A stretch of 64,000 nucleotides of DNA from the NCBI GenBank assembly GCA_018902385.1, contig JABSSW010000065.1, positions 22,144 to 86,143 of the forward strand. The letters run 5' to 3'. This document shows positions 34,020 to 45,467 of this stretch, one piece after another; within the stretch, counting starts at the first letter, position 1; each line of letters begins with the position of its first letter. Under the pieces are notes generated by a model that was not told the origin of the DNA, did not search any database, and saw only the letters and a program-made list of their open reading frames with translations. This stretch comes from Physcia stellaris. Lineage: Eukaryota; Ascomycota; Lecanoromycetes; Caliciales; Physciaceae. The position numbers were made by a program, and so were the translations under genes.

Positions 34020-35135
34020 TGCATTGCATTTGTAAACAAACAATCAAAAGTCCTTCGAGCAATCGCCCATTTCAGCCGAGTCGGCCGTTTTGATAGCTTA
34101 CGACGAATTTGGCACCAAGTCTATCCTACCACAGTGAGCTTGCTCTTGCGTAACGCTTCCACGGGGCCGTTGGGAAGTTTGCTCTTTCGTCGTCTCCAAG
34201 ACAGCCACCTATTCCAGAACTTCTGCGAGCTTCCCTCAATACTCCACCTACCCGGAGGACGAGAAGATCACATCTTAGCTCCCATAGCCATTTGCTCGGT
34301 ATCCATACCCCTTACGCCCAACCCCTCCAATCGCTTAGCCTATCTTTTCGACGACCATTTCCCCAGCAAGTATATATATCCTTCGATCTTCCTACATCAC
34401 GACGATCTCCCCATCATCATCTGCCCCCCAAGCCAAGAACACGCGAGCTTCCTCCGGTGCCCATCGGCTCTGATCAATGATATTGGAATGGGGATGGGGA
34501 TGGCGTTTAAGTTCCTCCCCCTCTTCGCTTGGTCAGGGTGATTGCATAAAATACAGTTCCTTCTCCCCCCCTTCTCCAATATTCATACCCGCACCACCCT
34601 CCCTCTTCACTCAGACCCATCAACTATCCTTCGATCTGAGTACTTAGAATCGCAAAGAGCTGATATTGAAAAGGCATGGCATGGGAGGCTGGAGACTTTG
34701 CTCGTGAATAGGGGTTTGGGGGACTTGTGAGATATGGATGGGGGAGGAGTCCTGTGTTTGTGTTCGTGGCGCTGCGTGGGTTGGTTGGGAGTCTATGGTT
34801 GTTGGGGATGGAGAGGGGATACGAGAGGGGATACGAGAGGGACGTGGGGATGGCGAAGGAAGGGGCGAGGAGCAAGGGAAGGGAATATTGGGGAAAGCGA
34901 GATGTTTCGCGGTGATTCTGCGCTTGAGGGATTATACCTAATTCTGAGGGAAATGGAATGAATACCGGCCTATCCAATGGTCGTTTTCTGGGTATCGTGA
35001 ATGCGAAGAGCTGAAGAGATCAGTAGCTCCTCTGAGAATTTTTCGCGCGGTCACGAGTGACCCACCAAAATATGGAACAACGAGCCGCGAGAACAGTAGA
35101 AAAGAAAAGGGGGCTCTAATGCAGTAGAACCCCAG
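34020..35135. other. Convergent intergenic region with G-rich low-complexity stretch
   Basis: It lies between two convergent 3' ends. From about 34690 to 34900 the plus strand is strongly purine/G-rich, with a short tandem GAGAGGGGATAC repeat near 34810-34843. Overlapping open frames in this stretch reflect composition, not genes. Confidence 0.5.
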
Positions 35136-37328
35136 TCATAGATTCGCACCCCGATCAAAAACAAACAAATTCCTTCCCTTTCCATTCCCATCCGCGCTAA
35201 CCCAGCCAAGCCTCCCTATGGGCTCCTTAGTCCGACTAACAAGCTGCTCCAAAGTCTTCGCATCCCCAGCATTCGCCACGAACCGCGTCTCTGGCTCGCT
35301 GCTCAGTCGCCCGATCACGAAGCCCTTCGATGGCGCCCCTTGACGGTCGAAGTCAACTGTGTAGGTCTGTGGCTGATTAGCAAGCGATATCATGGAGAGG
35401 AACGGGGGATTTAGTGGTTCAAGAAGCAAATTTCAGGTTTTACCTCAACGATAGCCTCGCCTTCGGGTTCAACTGTGACTGAAGGCACGCGCAGATCTGG
35501 CACGTATTCCGGTAGTGGGTTCTCGGGTGGGTAGGCGGGATTTGAGCTTCTCCGAGGCTGCGTGGATAGACAGAGGGCGTGTTGGCACGTGAGGACGCCT
35601 CCGTTTGCGAGGATTAATCCGTTATGGCCGTCTCTGCTTCTTAGCTGCCGTACCATTGCCGTGAGAGCCTTGATGTGTTCTTAGTGATGTGATGCCACTT
35701 GATACCATATCCAGGTTCAGAGGAAGAACTCACGTGTAAAGAGTAGTTGTTGCCCGCTCCCCCGAAAGACGTCAGTCCACCTAATAACGTGATAGGCTTC
35801 GGCGGTGCTATATATGGTAAACCGAGATGGTGGCATGCGAGCTTTGGGACGATGGGGAAGCAGCTTTATTCCCCTCAGTTTGAGCTTATATGACCTTTGT
35901 AAAGAGAAGGAGGAGGAAAACTTACGAGTAAAAGTCGAAAAGATCAATTTGCTCTTTTGACAGGCCAGCGGCTTGCATAGCGGCATCTAGCGAGCGCGAT
36001 ATGGATGGGCTCGAATGGAAGTTCGGGCGTTCCCAGACTATGTAGGGTTGTATCGTTAGTAAAAAGGTGGTCGTCAGAGAAGTAGTCAAGGATAGCTCGT
36101 CTCACAATTATCAGCGTCCTGTGTGCCTGCACCACCAAGTGGGTAGATCCATCTACTCTCCGGGATCCCCAGCTCTCTTGCATGTCTCGTTGAGGTTAGG
36201 ATACAAGCCGCCGCAAGGTTTACGCTGTTGAACGCGTTCATGAGAAGTGGATCTATGTCATCATCAGTATTACCAATACTCTGATGAGCCCAGTAAAGGC
36301 CCAAGAAGTGAAAAGTACAAGGAAAGCAAATCATCCTATTGCTCCTCCTGACAGTAGAGATGTCACCCTCCGTCGCTGCTGGTTGACCGTGACTCCAAGC
36401 ATACTTGTTTCCCTCCGCGGTTTTAGCAAAATCGGCATACATCTTAGCTGATTCAGTATTATTCTGCTCGATGGTCTGGCCTCGATAAGCTCTGAAACCA
36501 TTCTCATACAAGGCGTATATCTGAGCGGGCAGGCCGATAGCGTGAGCAGTACCGATACCTGAATGTGAAAGATAGGAAGTAAGTAAAACATTTTTTACTA
36601 CTGATACCGAAAAACGTACATACTTCCACCAAACAGACCTAGGTCCAAGGGAGCTGTAGGTGGCGAATGGTCCAGCACGGTCCATCCTGGGGGAGGTAGC
36701 TTCTTTGCCGCTCTGCAGGCGCTTACTGTTTTCCACGTTAGAAGGACGAAAGTCATGGAGCAGAAAATAAGAAGAGAATCTATGATATCGGGCAAGAAAT
36801 GGAGCACTTTTCCTTCAATGAACACGAAGGAATGATCTTGATAGCAGACAATGAAAATCAAACCTCAACAAGCCTACGAGTTTCGTGGATGTATCCACAG
36901 TCCGGGCTCTGCTGGAGATTTGAGTCAAAACATAGAAACTTACATGAGGCTAGAGCTTCGCCACCAGTCACAACTGCCACAGTACTTCTACCCTGTGCTA
37001 TTCTTCGAGCTGCTTCATCGACAAGCTTCATCGGGAGATGACCTCTATGCTTGGTGTAATGCTTGTGCGTAGGATGTACTCCAAGCACTTTGGCGAGAAG
37101 GCCTGGCAGGTCATGATACGGCCAAGTCCAGGTGGCAACCACGTCGATGCTATCGATACTAGACTGAAGCTGCCTTGCCTTAGATGGTGCTACATTAGAG
37201 TCGTTGATAGCGCTAAGGATTGCTTGTAGCATAAGCTGCATTGGTTCAATGGCATCTTCAATTGCATTAGACTTGTTCTTAACATCGCTAATCCCGATGA
37301 TGACTGGGACGACGTGGTCAACAGTCAT
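35136..37328 (-). CDS. Thiolase-like acetyl-CoA C-acyltransferase family protein
   Basis: Fungal relatives are annotated as acetyl-CoA acetyltransferase or thiolase-like proteins acting on acyl-CoA. Eight minus-strand exons give 523 residues: 37328-36944, 36725-36624, 36558-36319, 36252-36106, 36037-35926, 35863-35734, 35668-35444, 35366-35136. Landmarks are VVTGGEALAS, AHAIGLPAQIYALYENGFRA, RMICFPYPLLMNAFN, WIYPLGGAGTQDADNFW, LDAAMQAAGLSKEQIDLFDF, YSCFPIVPKLACHHLG (Cys330) and LLGGLTSFGGAGNNYSLHAL. The last 100 residues are an extra C-terminal domain (TYTVDFDRQGAPSKGFVIG, then EPIGRLGWVSADGNGKGRN). The usual thiolase GHP histidine motif is replaced by GGAGNNYS, as seen in this divergent SCP2-thiolase-like branch. 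No peroxisomal C-terminal SKL is present. The adenylation gene lies just upstream on the same strand. Confidence 0.86.
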
Positions 37329-37596
37329 TTCATTGAGAATTTCCTATTTGTTGGGGGAAGGAACGAGAAATCTGATAATTAATCACATAATTGAATTTTG
37401 ATGGTTGTGTAATAGTCTTTGCAGTGATTGAGATGAAATCCGCTAACTGCGGAGTTCATATATACTAAAAATAATGTCGATAGTAAATGATCTACAATCT
37501 CTTCTGTGACACTGCAATTTTAATATTGTCGAGCAAGTAGAGGGATCTATGAAGCCGTCGAGATCACAGAACTTTTAAGCCCAGGTGCGCCATCTC

Positions 37597-39572
37597 TTAG
37601 AACCCATAATTTGCCTCGGGTCCCGCAGCCTTGTACAGCGCATCCAGTTCATCCCGATATATCTCCTCCGCAAACGCCCTCTGCACAGTCCCTTTTGCCG
37701 CTAATGGGAACGGCTTCTCCGCTTTCGTGAACATAATAAGCGTCTCCATGACCCTTCCCTGGCTGGGACTACTCTCATTTACTTGGGAAATAAGCGCCCA
37801 AACCTCCGCACGAAGTTTCGCCCGTTCGCCTTCGCTAGCACACGGATTTCGCAATTGCACAATCAATGCGGGTCGTAGGCGATGGTTCCCAGTCACGAGA
37901 GCGAACCGGATGGCTGCATGCTGCTCAACGCGCGCTTGCAAACTCAGCGGGTTGAATTTCGCGCCGTTGGCTGAGACGATAAGGTCATCCACGCGTGCCT
38001 CATGCCGCCAGTGATATGGTTTCGAGGGATGTTTGGAATACAGATCCCGAGTGGACCATTCTTGGAGCTCAGGGTGGCTTTTGAAAGCACACTGAAACTT
38101 TTCGAGCTTAGGATCCCTTACGATGACCATCTCATAAAGGTCATCTCGAGCCTGGCGCCACTCAATGCCATTGTATTTCGGGCAATAGCAGATGTACTGC
38201 CAGTCTTCGGGATCAGGCTCGTAGGTGACGAAGGCGCCACCATCAGTACTGCCGAGGCTGTTATGCAGGACGGTGTTTTTGCAGACCTTTGAGATGGTTT
38301 CACCAGCTTCTTTGGCTAAAGGGGCTAGATGTTGTATTAGCGGTTGCCGCATTTTCCCAAGGAAAGGTGTTGTACCTCCTCCAAATCCAATAAATCTTAA
38401 CTTTGACAGACGACCCAGCGAATGAGGAAACTTGCATAATGCCTCCAAGGTGCTAGGAAGAAAATTTGCTGCATCAACAGAGGCATACTCGAGGACTTGA
38501 TTGATGCATTCAAGAGAGGCAGGATCCGGACCAATAAGGCGAGTTGGAGGTCCAACAACAAGAACAACGCCTAAAAAAATTGCTCTCAAAAAGCGGACCA
38601 GGCCTGAACTATGGGATATCGGCATGGTGCTGTAGCTGCATATAGCGTCAGATCAATAGAGAGTTCATCTCATATTTACAACTGGTAAAAGTCACATACT
38701 GCCGCTTGCACTCCTTCATCGTACAATACACGTTCCGGCGGTGGGCGAGCGATAAAGGAATGCTTTGCGCATCTATAGCAGCATACATGCCATGGTTCCA
38801 AACGATAGGTTTCGGCATTCCCGTCGACCCCGAAGTATGGACAATAGCTATAGGCTCACTGGCTGCTTCCTCGAACGATTTGTCGTATGGATAAGGTCTC
38901 ACGCCTTGCTTGAAAAGGAGGTCATCGAGCTTTTCCACACGGAAGCTCCTCATCCCTCCAGTGGCAATCAGAGGACCACTGTCCACTCCTTCCGAGTAAA
39001 TTAAAGTACTACATCGAGTCTTTGGGTGGGGCTCGTAAGCTCAAATCAAAAGGTCAGCCGAGCAGCTGAGACGTACTTTGTCCATCAGCTCCTTATGCCC
39101 AGTAACGGTGTTTCGATGAGACATGAATAAAGTCTGCGAGGATTAATTGAGTATAGGGTTTTTGTGACGAAACCATCCAGAACATATTACTACCTTGTAA
39201 CCTGTCTTGATCAAAGCCAAGGCGACTATATTATACCGTAAGTCTGGAATGCTTGAATAGGGCCAACATTAGCTTGGACAGACGAGAATGGGTCATGACA
39301 GCTATCTACCCCATGTATGCCACTGTCTCGAACTGCGTGCTTCTACCTATGGCCGACTCAATCCACCATGCTGCTGCATCAATCGCCGCAACGAGATGAC
39401 GATATCGCAGGTCACGAAAACCATCTTTCAAATTTGCGGATCGAGGCACTGAAGCCCAGATCTCGTCAGGTGTTTGCCGTCCGACTTTGTCAATCCATGT
39501 GGGGAGCAGTCTGCGGCCACGCTGATCAAATTTTAGGCTATCTCCGGCAGAAAGCTCAATGGAAGCGAGCAT
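37597..39572 (-). CDS. Stand-alone NRPS-like adenylation-domain protein (AMP-binding enzyme)
   Basis: Five minus-strand exons (39572-39310, 39251-39194, 39133-39077, 39019-38700, 38635-37597) give 578 residues. The protein resembles the adenylation domain of fungal NRPS-like (A-T-R) enzymes, which activate a carboxylic acid with ATP: FETVAYMGIPDLRY, HTSGSTGMPKPIVW (residues 187-200), PISHSSGLVRF, GFGGGTTPF, LGSTDGGAFV, WRHEARVDDLIVSANGAKFNP and the A10-like KGTVQRAFAEEIYRDEL with its catalytic lysine. Full-length relatives continue into a phosphopantetheine carrier and a reductase domain; here the reading frame stops 20 or so residues after the A10 region, and no carrier motif lies downstream. 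So it is either a free-standing ligase or a truncated enzyme. Substrate unknown. Confidence 0.85.
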
Positions 39573-39773
39573 GTTGCGGCATGTGAAAATGAGCTCTAGG
39601 AGTTTGGGTTCAAGGATTAAAGTAGATCAGCAGAGGCCGAGAGCGCGAGAAGGCCTCATGTAGAGGGGTTTCAAAAGCTTTTGGTACCTTTACACGGCTC
39701 CATGCTGAAGAAAGTAATCTTGCATACGCTCAGCAGTGAAGTCTCGTCGGCACAATGAAGGTAGCACGTCCAT

Positions 39774-39802
39774 GTCAGCGTCAGCGTCAGCGTCAGCGTC
39801 AG
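39774..39802. repeat. Hexanucleotide microsatellite (GTCAGC)n
   Basis: Four perfect GTCAGC units followed by a partial one. It lies about 200 bases upstream of the adenylation gene's start. Confidence 0.9.
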
Positions 39803-40183
39803 TATCTTATTCACACTAAGCGCTTATTTTGCGCCGCCCAAGATATTGGGAGCTTGGCAAGCTTCCAGGCGGTCTGTCATCATGGCCGAAAGCCGACAGA
39901 AACCTCTCCTATCATTCTCGTACGACAGAGCACTCTCCACCCACTGTGCAGCATGGATGCCCGAACACAGTTGCCCATGCTCGGTTCGAACAGTTCTCTT
40001 TGGTTTTGTAGCTTATTGTGGTTTAGGAGTGTGTGTAGTCCGTGTTGTGCGTGTAGGTAAATCGCTGAGTACCTAATGTATGGGAAATCCGAGGTGGCCT
40101 CTCCCAAGTGTCCGGATTCTTCTGCAAACGGCTTGTTAGGATTCTATCTTAGAAGGCAAACCCCATAAGCGGCAGAGGGTGCT

Positions 40184-40290
40184 TCCGTCGTGGAATGGTT
40201 ATGACATTCCTCATTAGCGCTCGAGGAGAGAGTCCGTGGGCCTGCCGTCTCAGAGCGTAAGCGTGCCTCTGGGCTCAGACCACGGATGGA
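40184..40290 (+). ncRNA. Possible structured RNA or tRNA-like element
   Basis: Pairings seen by eye: TCCGTCG (40184-40190) with GGATGGA (40284-40290), six of seven allowing one wobble; GGAATG/CATTCC (40192-40197 with 40205-40210), seven-base loop; TCCTC/GAGGA (40208-40212 with 40223-40227), which competes in part with the former; TCCGTGG/CCACGGA (40233-40239 with 40280-40286, overlapping the outer stem); and inner CAGAG/CTCTG (40251-40255 with 40267-40271). The start TCCGTCGTGG plus GGTTATGAC resembles a tRNA 5' half, but no proper T-loop is present. Strand is assumed. Confidence 0.2.
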
Positions 40291-40838
40291 CTTGGCTAGA
40301 CCTTGTCAGCATCCCCGAATCAATCGTCTCAAAAGTCGGTATCTTGCACTGAATCTAAATGCATGTGGGGATAAAGGAAACAACTTGGGGTGCCAAGGAT
40401 TAGTAAGTAAAGAATGATGTACACGCTAGGATGATATCTCGTAATATTACATGTAATTGGCTGGTAGCTCCCGTCTTGCCGAGGAGGGAGCCGACCGAGC
40501 CGAGTGCGCGTCCGAGCTTATTCAACCTCCGGTGAGGTCTGATGAGGCTTATTCACCCTGGATCAAGGCCACACAGTGAAGACTCAGCTGACGGAGTCCT
40601 TCTGAGGCTTACATGCGTTCTTCCGAACGAGCGGCACCCTTGTCACCATGGGAACTGTTTGTGAAATGCAGTTTTTCCCCCAACCATCCAGAGTCCGTTG
40701 GAGGGACTTGACTGTGAACTATTCTGGCATAATGCCCTCAACTCCATCGGCATCTTGCCCTACACCTTCCAAAACCCAGCCCGAGCTGATGCCGCGCAAG
40801 TCAGTTCCTCAATCGATCTAACGTGTGTGGTGGACAGG

Positions 40839-42508
40839 ATGGCAGAAGCTGCAGTCCCTGCCTCAAAGACTGCCTTGGATGAGAGCAAAGGCCCGCCAGA
40901 TGTCGCACCGAATGTTGATGCAGAGAAAGGGCATATATCAACGAAGCCAGAACCAGTCTCCTCCCTCAGCGATCCCAATCTTGTGCGTGCCAGCTGCAAC
41001 TTCAGCACCAGGTTTACTATGCTAATTCCGATGGAAAGGTTACGTGGGACGGGCCTGACGATCTTGCAAATCCCAAAAATTGGAGTTATCGAAGAAAATG
41101 GACCGTCACTCTTGTCGTTTCTGCCTACACATGCATTTCGGCTATGTCAACCTCCATTGCCGCCCCTGCTCTGATAAGATTGGCACCGGACCTGCACATC
41201 CACAGTCCCTTCATAGCCTCCCTTGTTCTTTCAATATTCATTCTGGCCTACGCCTTTGGACCTTTTGTCATTGGACCACTATCTGAGGTGTACGGCCGAG
41301 TCATCGTGCTCCAACTGGCAAATACTTTTTACTTAATCTTCAATACTGCTTGTGGCTTCGCTCAAAGCACGGGTCAAATTCTTGCATTCCGATTTCTTGC
41401 TGGTCTTGGCGGCAGGTATGTTTTTTGGCCAGTCTTCCACGTTGATGCTGAACAAGTGCGCGTCAGCTAACGATCATCAAGCGCTCCTTTGACGATCGGA
41501 GGCGGTATACTCGCCGATTGCTGGACTGCTGAAGAGCGTGGAAGGTCTATTGGTATCTATACATTAGCCCCTCTGTTGAGTCCGGTGGTCGGGCCCATTG
41601 TGGGAGGATTCGTTACACAAGGTACTACTTGGCGATGGGTTTTCTGGGCAGTATCCATTACCGATGGCTTCGTCCAACTTCTGGGGCTTTTTTTCCTACG
41701 AGAAACCTACCCGCCCAAGATCCTTGGCGATAAAGCTAAGAAATTACGCAACAGCACCGGCAACCAATCCTGGCACACAAAGTGGGAAACCCCTAATCGC
41801 ACATTCTCCAGGACACTCAAGGCTGCGCTTGTGCGACCATTCATCTTGCTAGGAACGCAGCCCATCATCCAAATCCTTGCGCTTTATATGGCTTTCCTGT
41901 ATGGTGTCGTCTATCTGGTTCTCACAACGCTACCCACTCTCTGGACAATACGCTACCACGAATCCATCGGTATAGCAGGGCTCAACTATATTTCCCTCGG
42001 AGTTGGCTACCTGTTTGGCACACAATCTACTGCTCGTATCAATGATGTGATATACCAACTCTTGAAAGAAAAAATCGGCAAAGGCATTGGACGGCCTGAA
42101 TTCCGCCTTCCTCTTCTGGTACCGGGGTCCATTCTTGTCCCAGTAGGAATTTTCTGCTATGGTTGGAGCGCACAAGCGCATCTCCATTGGATTGTGCCAA
42201 ACGTTGGACTAACAATCTTTGGGGTTGGTATGAAAATTGCTACCCAGTGCACGCAGACATATGCCGTTGATACATATCCCCTCTACGCTGCATCTGCAGG
42301 CGCTGCTAATACCTTCCTAAGATCTCTAGCCGGTTTCAGCTTTCCTCTGTTCGCACCGTACATGTATGACAGATTGGATTATGGTTGGGGAAGTAGTCTG
42401 ATAGCTTTCCTTGCGATAGTTTTAGGTGTCCCCGCCCCTTTTGTGCTGTGGAAGTATGGCCCATGGCTAAGGACAGTGAGCCAATTTGCGGCAGGGGATG
42501 CTGACTGA
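40839..42508 (+). CDS. Major facilitator superfamily transporter (DHA1-like)
   Basis: A plasma-membrane proton antiporter of the drug:H+ type is the likely role; substrate unknown. Three exons (40839-40982, 41039-41415, 41482-42508) give 515 residues with about 12 membrane helices. A hydrophilic head of about 70 residues ends with the family's TWDGPDDLANPKNWSYRRKW motif. Then come helix VTLVVSAYTCISAMSTSIAA, the MFS signature FVIGPLSEVYGR, FRFLAGLGGSAPLTIGGGIL, the DHA1 motif APLLSPVVGPIVGGF, and a central loop (FLRETYPPKIL). The start was set at the Met of MAEAAVPASK, because upstream codons in the frame lack an ATG. It is divergent from the adenylation gene and precedes the citrate synthase-like gene. 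Confidence 0.92.
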
Positions 42509-43507
42509 ACGGCATCTCTTTGCTTCGAGTCTGATCCTTGTTTCTTCCATCGTAACTTCTACGAATTATATGTATCTGCTCCTATATCATTACAGTACAA
42601 TTTTAGTGATTGGCCTCTTGTTTCTGCCTACTCTACACTGTCGTCATCGGCTCCCAAGACAGATCCCATAATTATCTGCCTGAAATCACCGATCCAGATT
42701 CGGAAGTAGCTACAAACTCAAAGTAAGCGGTGATACCCCGATGTGTGACTTTGTATCTGCTTACATCGAGAATGTCTGCTTTTCTTGCCACGATCACCCA
42801 TTCCGGTTCTCCCTTTCACTCATCATGGTCTTATCTCGCGAGTCTTAGTCGTTTATCCACTTTAGCGCTTAGTGTTGCAGTTTCTTTCTTTTGTGGAACT
42901 TGCTTACGGAGCTTTCCTGTCTTACACCGGTTGCCAACCGCCGATTCTCCCCATCAAGACATTTGGTCCGATATGACGCTGCTCTTGCGTCGAATGCTTC
43001 GAATATCACATCCACTTACCTTAGGATTCGAAGCTATCCACTTACGGCATACAGGGCTGACTATGCTTTTTAATCGAGGTCTACCGCTTTCGATGCAGAT
43101 GCCTCGTGATGGGCATGTGGCCCAACTTCCCGCTTTGATAAGTCGGGTCCTGCCTATCGGGTCTGTTCAACTCACCTTGAGTATACTGCTCCTGGAAAGG
43201 TGGCCGCCCCAATTTCTCGCATAAGATGCTGTACATTAAGATCCACGTGGCTCCGTACAAAAGAAAAAACCGCGAGACCCGCAAGACTGCAGGCCATTTA
43301 CTCCAGAACGAACAGCTAGGGATTCCTCTGAAGGGGGTGTTCAGAATTGACAGACCGCCACTTTCACTAATTCGTGTGCTCCTTGTCGGACGCCCTCAAG
43401 GTACTTGAGATGGATCTTTTCCTTACTTTTGGTCTGCGTTTTCGCCCGACATTGAGAAAGCACTTTCGACCTTCAACTCTGTCAAGCTTCTCAAGATAGC
43501 CGTCATC
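42509..43507. other. Intergenic: promoter of the citrate synthase-like gene
   Basis: About 1 kb between two plus-strand genes. An open frame at 42730-43224 matches nothing known to me. No RNA gene or repeat seen. Confidence 0.5.
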
Positions 43508-45467
43508 ATGTCTGAAGGTGTACTCTACGTTACTGATTCGCGAACTTCCCTTGAATATAAGATACCTATCCACCGCAACACTGTCAAGGCCGTCGACTTC
43601 CAATCCATCAAGGGCCCTGTCACAAACTCGGACCTGGCTGACCAAATCAGAAATGGTCTCCGCCTATTTGATCCCGGTTTCAAGAACACTGCTGTCTCGG
43701 AGTCAAAGATAACTTTCATGTGTGTAACAAAGCTGTATTGATCAAATGTCTAATTCGCTATGATCTAACCTATGATGACAGTGATGGTGCTCAAGGCATT
43801 GTGCAGTATCGGGGTCAGAACATCGCAAACTTCTGGCAGACAGCTGAATTCGAGGATCTCCTCCATCTTCTTGTGTGGGGTCGATGGCCTTCTGCTGCCG
43901 AGAAGGAGGCACTGCGGAACGAACTCATCAAAGCAGCAAAGGAAGTACCTGGAAGTGTAAAGACCGTCATTTGCGGATTTCCGTAGGTACTTTCCCACCT
44001 CTTTTATCTGGTGAGCCTCAACCACTGATCTTTTTCATACAGAAAAACGGCTGCACCAATGCAGATGATCATTGCCGGTCTTGCAGCATACTTGGGTGAA
44101 GATCCGAAGAGTATTCCAGCTTATTCGGGCCGCAACCTGTATCAAGGCAATCTGCCTTTGGTAGACAAAGCAATCATCCGAACACTGGCTGCATTCCAAG
44201 TCTGCACCGGACTTGCCGCCTCACATCGTAATGGGACTCCATTCACTAGCGTGGACGCTGAGGGTTCTTTTCTTTCTAACCTACTCACCATGATGGGCAA
44301 AGTCGCCAAAGATACAGGAAAGCCCGATTTGAACGCCATCCGCGCGGTCCAGCGTATCTGGGCTCTCGGCGCAGATCTGGGGCACACGAACTCCACATCG
44401 GCGTTTCTTCTTGGAGCTTCCACACTTTCCGACCCTCTGTCGTGCCTCATATCTGCTTTGTCTTCAGGCTATGGGATCCTCCATTTCGGCGCCGCAGAAG
44501 CCTCCTTCAAGTCATTAGCAGCCATCGGCAGTAAGAAAATGGTGCCCCATCTGATCAACAAAGTCAAGAGGAAAGAAGCGAAACTTTACGGCTACGGTCA
44601 TCGGATGTTCAACACAATTGATCCGAGGATCATTTTCGGGGCTCAGATACTGAATGATCTCGGTTCCAAACACCCCTTGGTGGAGGTTGCGATGGAGATT
44701 GATCGCATTGCTAGAGAAGATGAATACTTCACCTCCCGAAGTCTTCAAGCAAATGCAGATCTTTTCATTGGGATAATCTATACTGCACTGTGAGTTCTCC
44801 AATACTTTTCAATGCATATCATGTCCTGAGCACTAGATTCGTGGTATGGAAAGGATACTGACAAATATGAATGAATTAGGGACTTCGATCCTTCATTCGT
44901 TCCAGTAATGATCGCGCTCATGAGGTCTGGAGGCATGATGGCACACTGGCGTGAAGCTATGGGTAAGCCTCTCGAGTGCTAGCAACAAAAGTGTCAAAAT
45001 GATTTTACTAATCATCGTCGGTGGCCGCAGCCCAACCCAAGACAAACATCTGGCGTCCCCAACAATTCTACACCGGAGTGGTCGGCTCCACCCCGGCTTC
45101 CAAGACGGCGAAAGCAGCCGAAGATGCAACCGACACTCAGACCTCGGTGCTGGAGAACATAATCCACGTCCCTGCTTCTGATCCAGCATCCGGAGCTGAA
45201 AAGCCCGAAATAAAGTTATCGAATATAGCGGAAACGGATGAGGTGAAAGCTCTCCAACGTGCTCTAAGCATTAATCTCGCAACTACGACAACAGTGGCCG
45301 AAGTCACGGTCAGTGAGGTGTCGTCGGACACGGAGTCGAGTCTGTCGTCTCGCTTCGTTAGCCAGGCGCCCTCGGATACGGAGTCGATCCCTTCATCACC
45401 GTTACCGACGTGTAAGACTTTCGAGACGGAGATCCGTGCCGTTACTTCGGAGGCCCGCGAGGCATAG
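43508..45467 (+). CDS. Citrate synthase-like protein (fungal alkylcitrate-synthase-like branch) with C-terminal tail
   Basis: It condenses, by family, an acyl-CoA with oxaloacetate; the acyl chain is unknown. Five exons (43508-43719, 43782-43982, 44043-44789, 44880-44962, 45031-45467) give 559 residues. The core shows ITFIDGAQGIVQYRGQNI, FEDLLHLLVWG, LGHTNSTSAFLLGASTLSDP, GILHFGAAEAS (catalytic His), YGYGHRMFNTIDPR (second His and Arg), NADLFIGIIYTAL (catalytic Asp) and RSGGMMAHWREAM. The HTNSTSAFL stretch replaces the classical DHE-NxSAHT region of mitochondrial enzymes, as in secondary-metabolite citrate synthases. There is no mitochondrial presequence and no SKL. About 120 residues after FYTGVVGS form a disordered acidic Ser/Thr-rich tail with a repeated SDTES motif, unusual for the family. 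Context suggests a metabolic cluster; this is inference. Confidence 0.88.

Larger units (their letters stand above)
39573..40838. promoter_or_regulatory. Divergent promoter region (adenylation gene / MFS transporter)
   Basis: About 1.27 kb separates two divergent genes of the possible cluster. It contains a GTCAGC hexanucleotide repeat and a block able to form several hairpins, both listed separately. No protein-coding gene was recognised. Confidence 0.5.

Noticed and set aside
34134-34961. Several overlapping open frames in the G-rich and C-rich stretch after the phytase gene
   Set aside because: They arise from strand-biased low-complexity composition; three frames are open at once.
40698-40838. 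N-terminal extension of the MFS transporter frame upstream of MAEAAVPASK
   Set aside because: The extension begins with TTG and has no ATG, so translation from there is unlikely.
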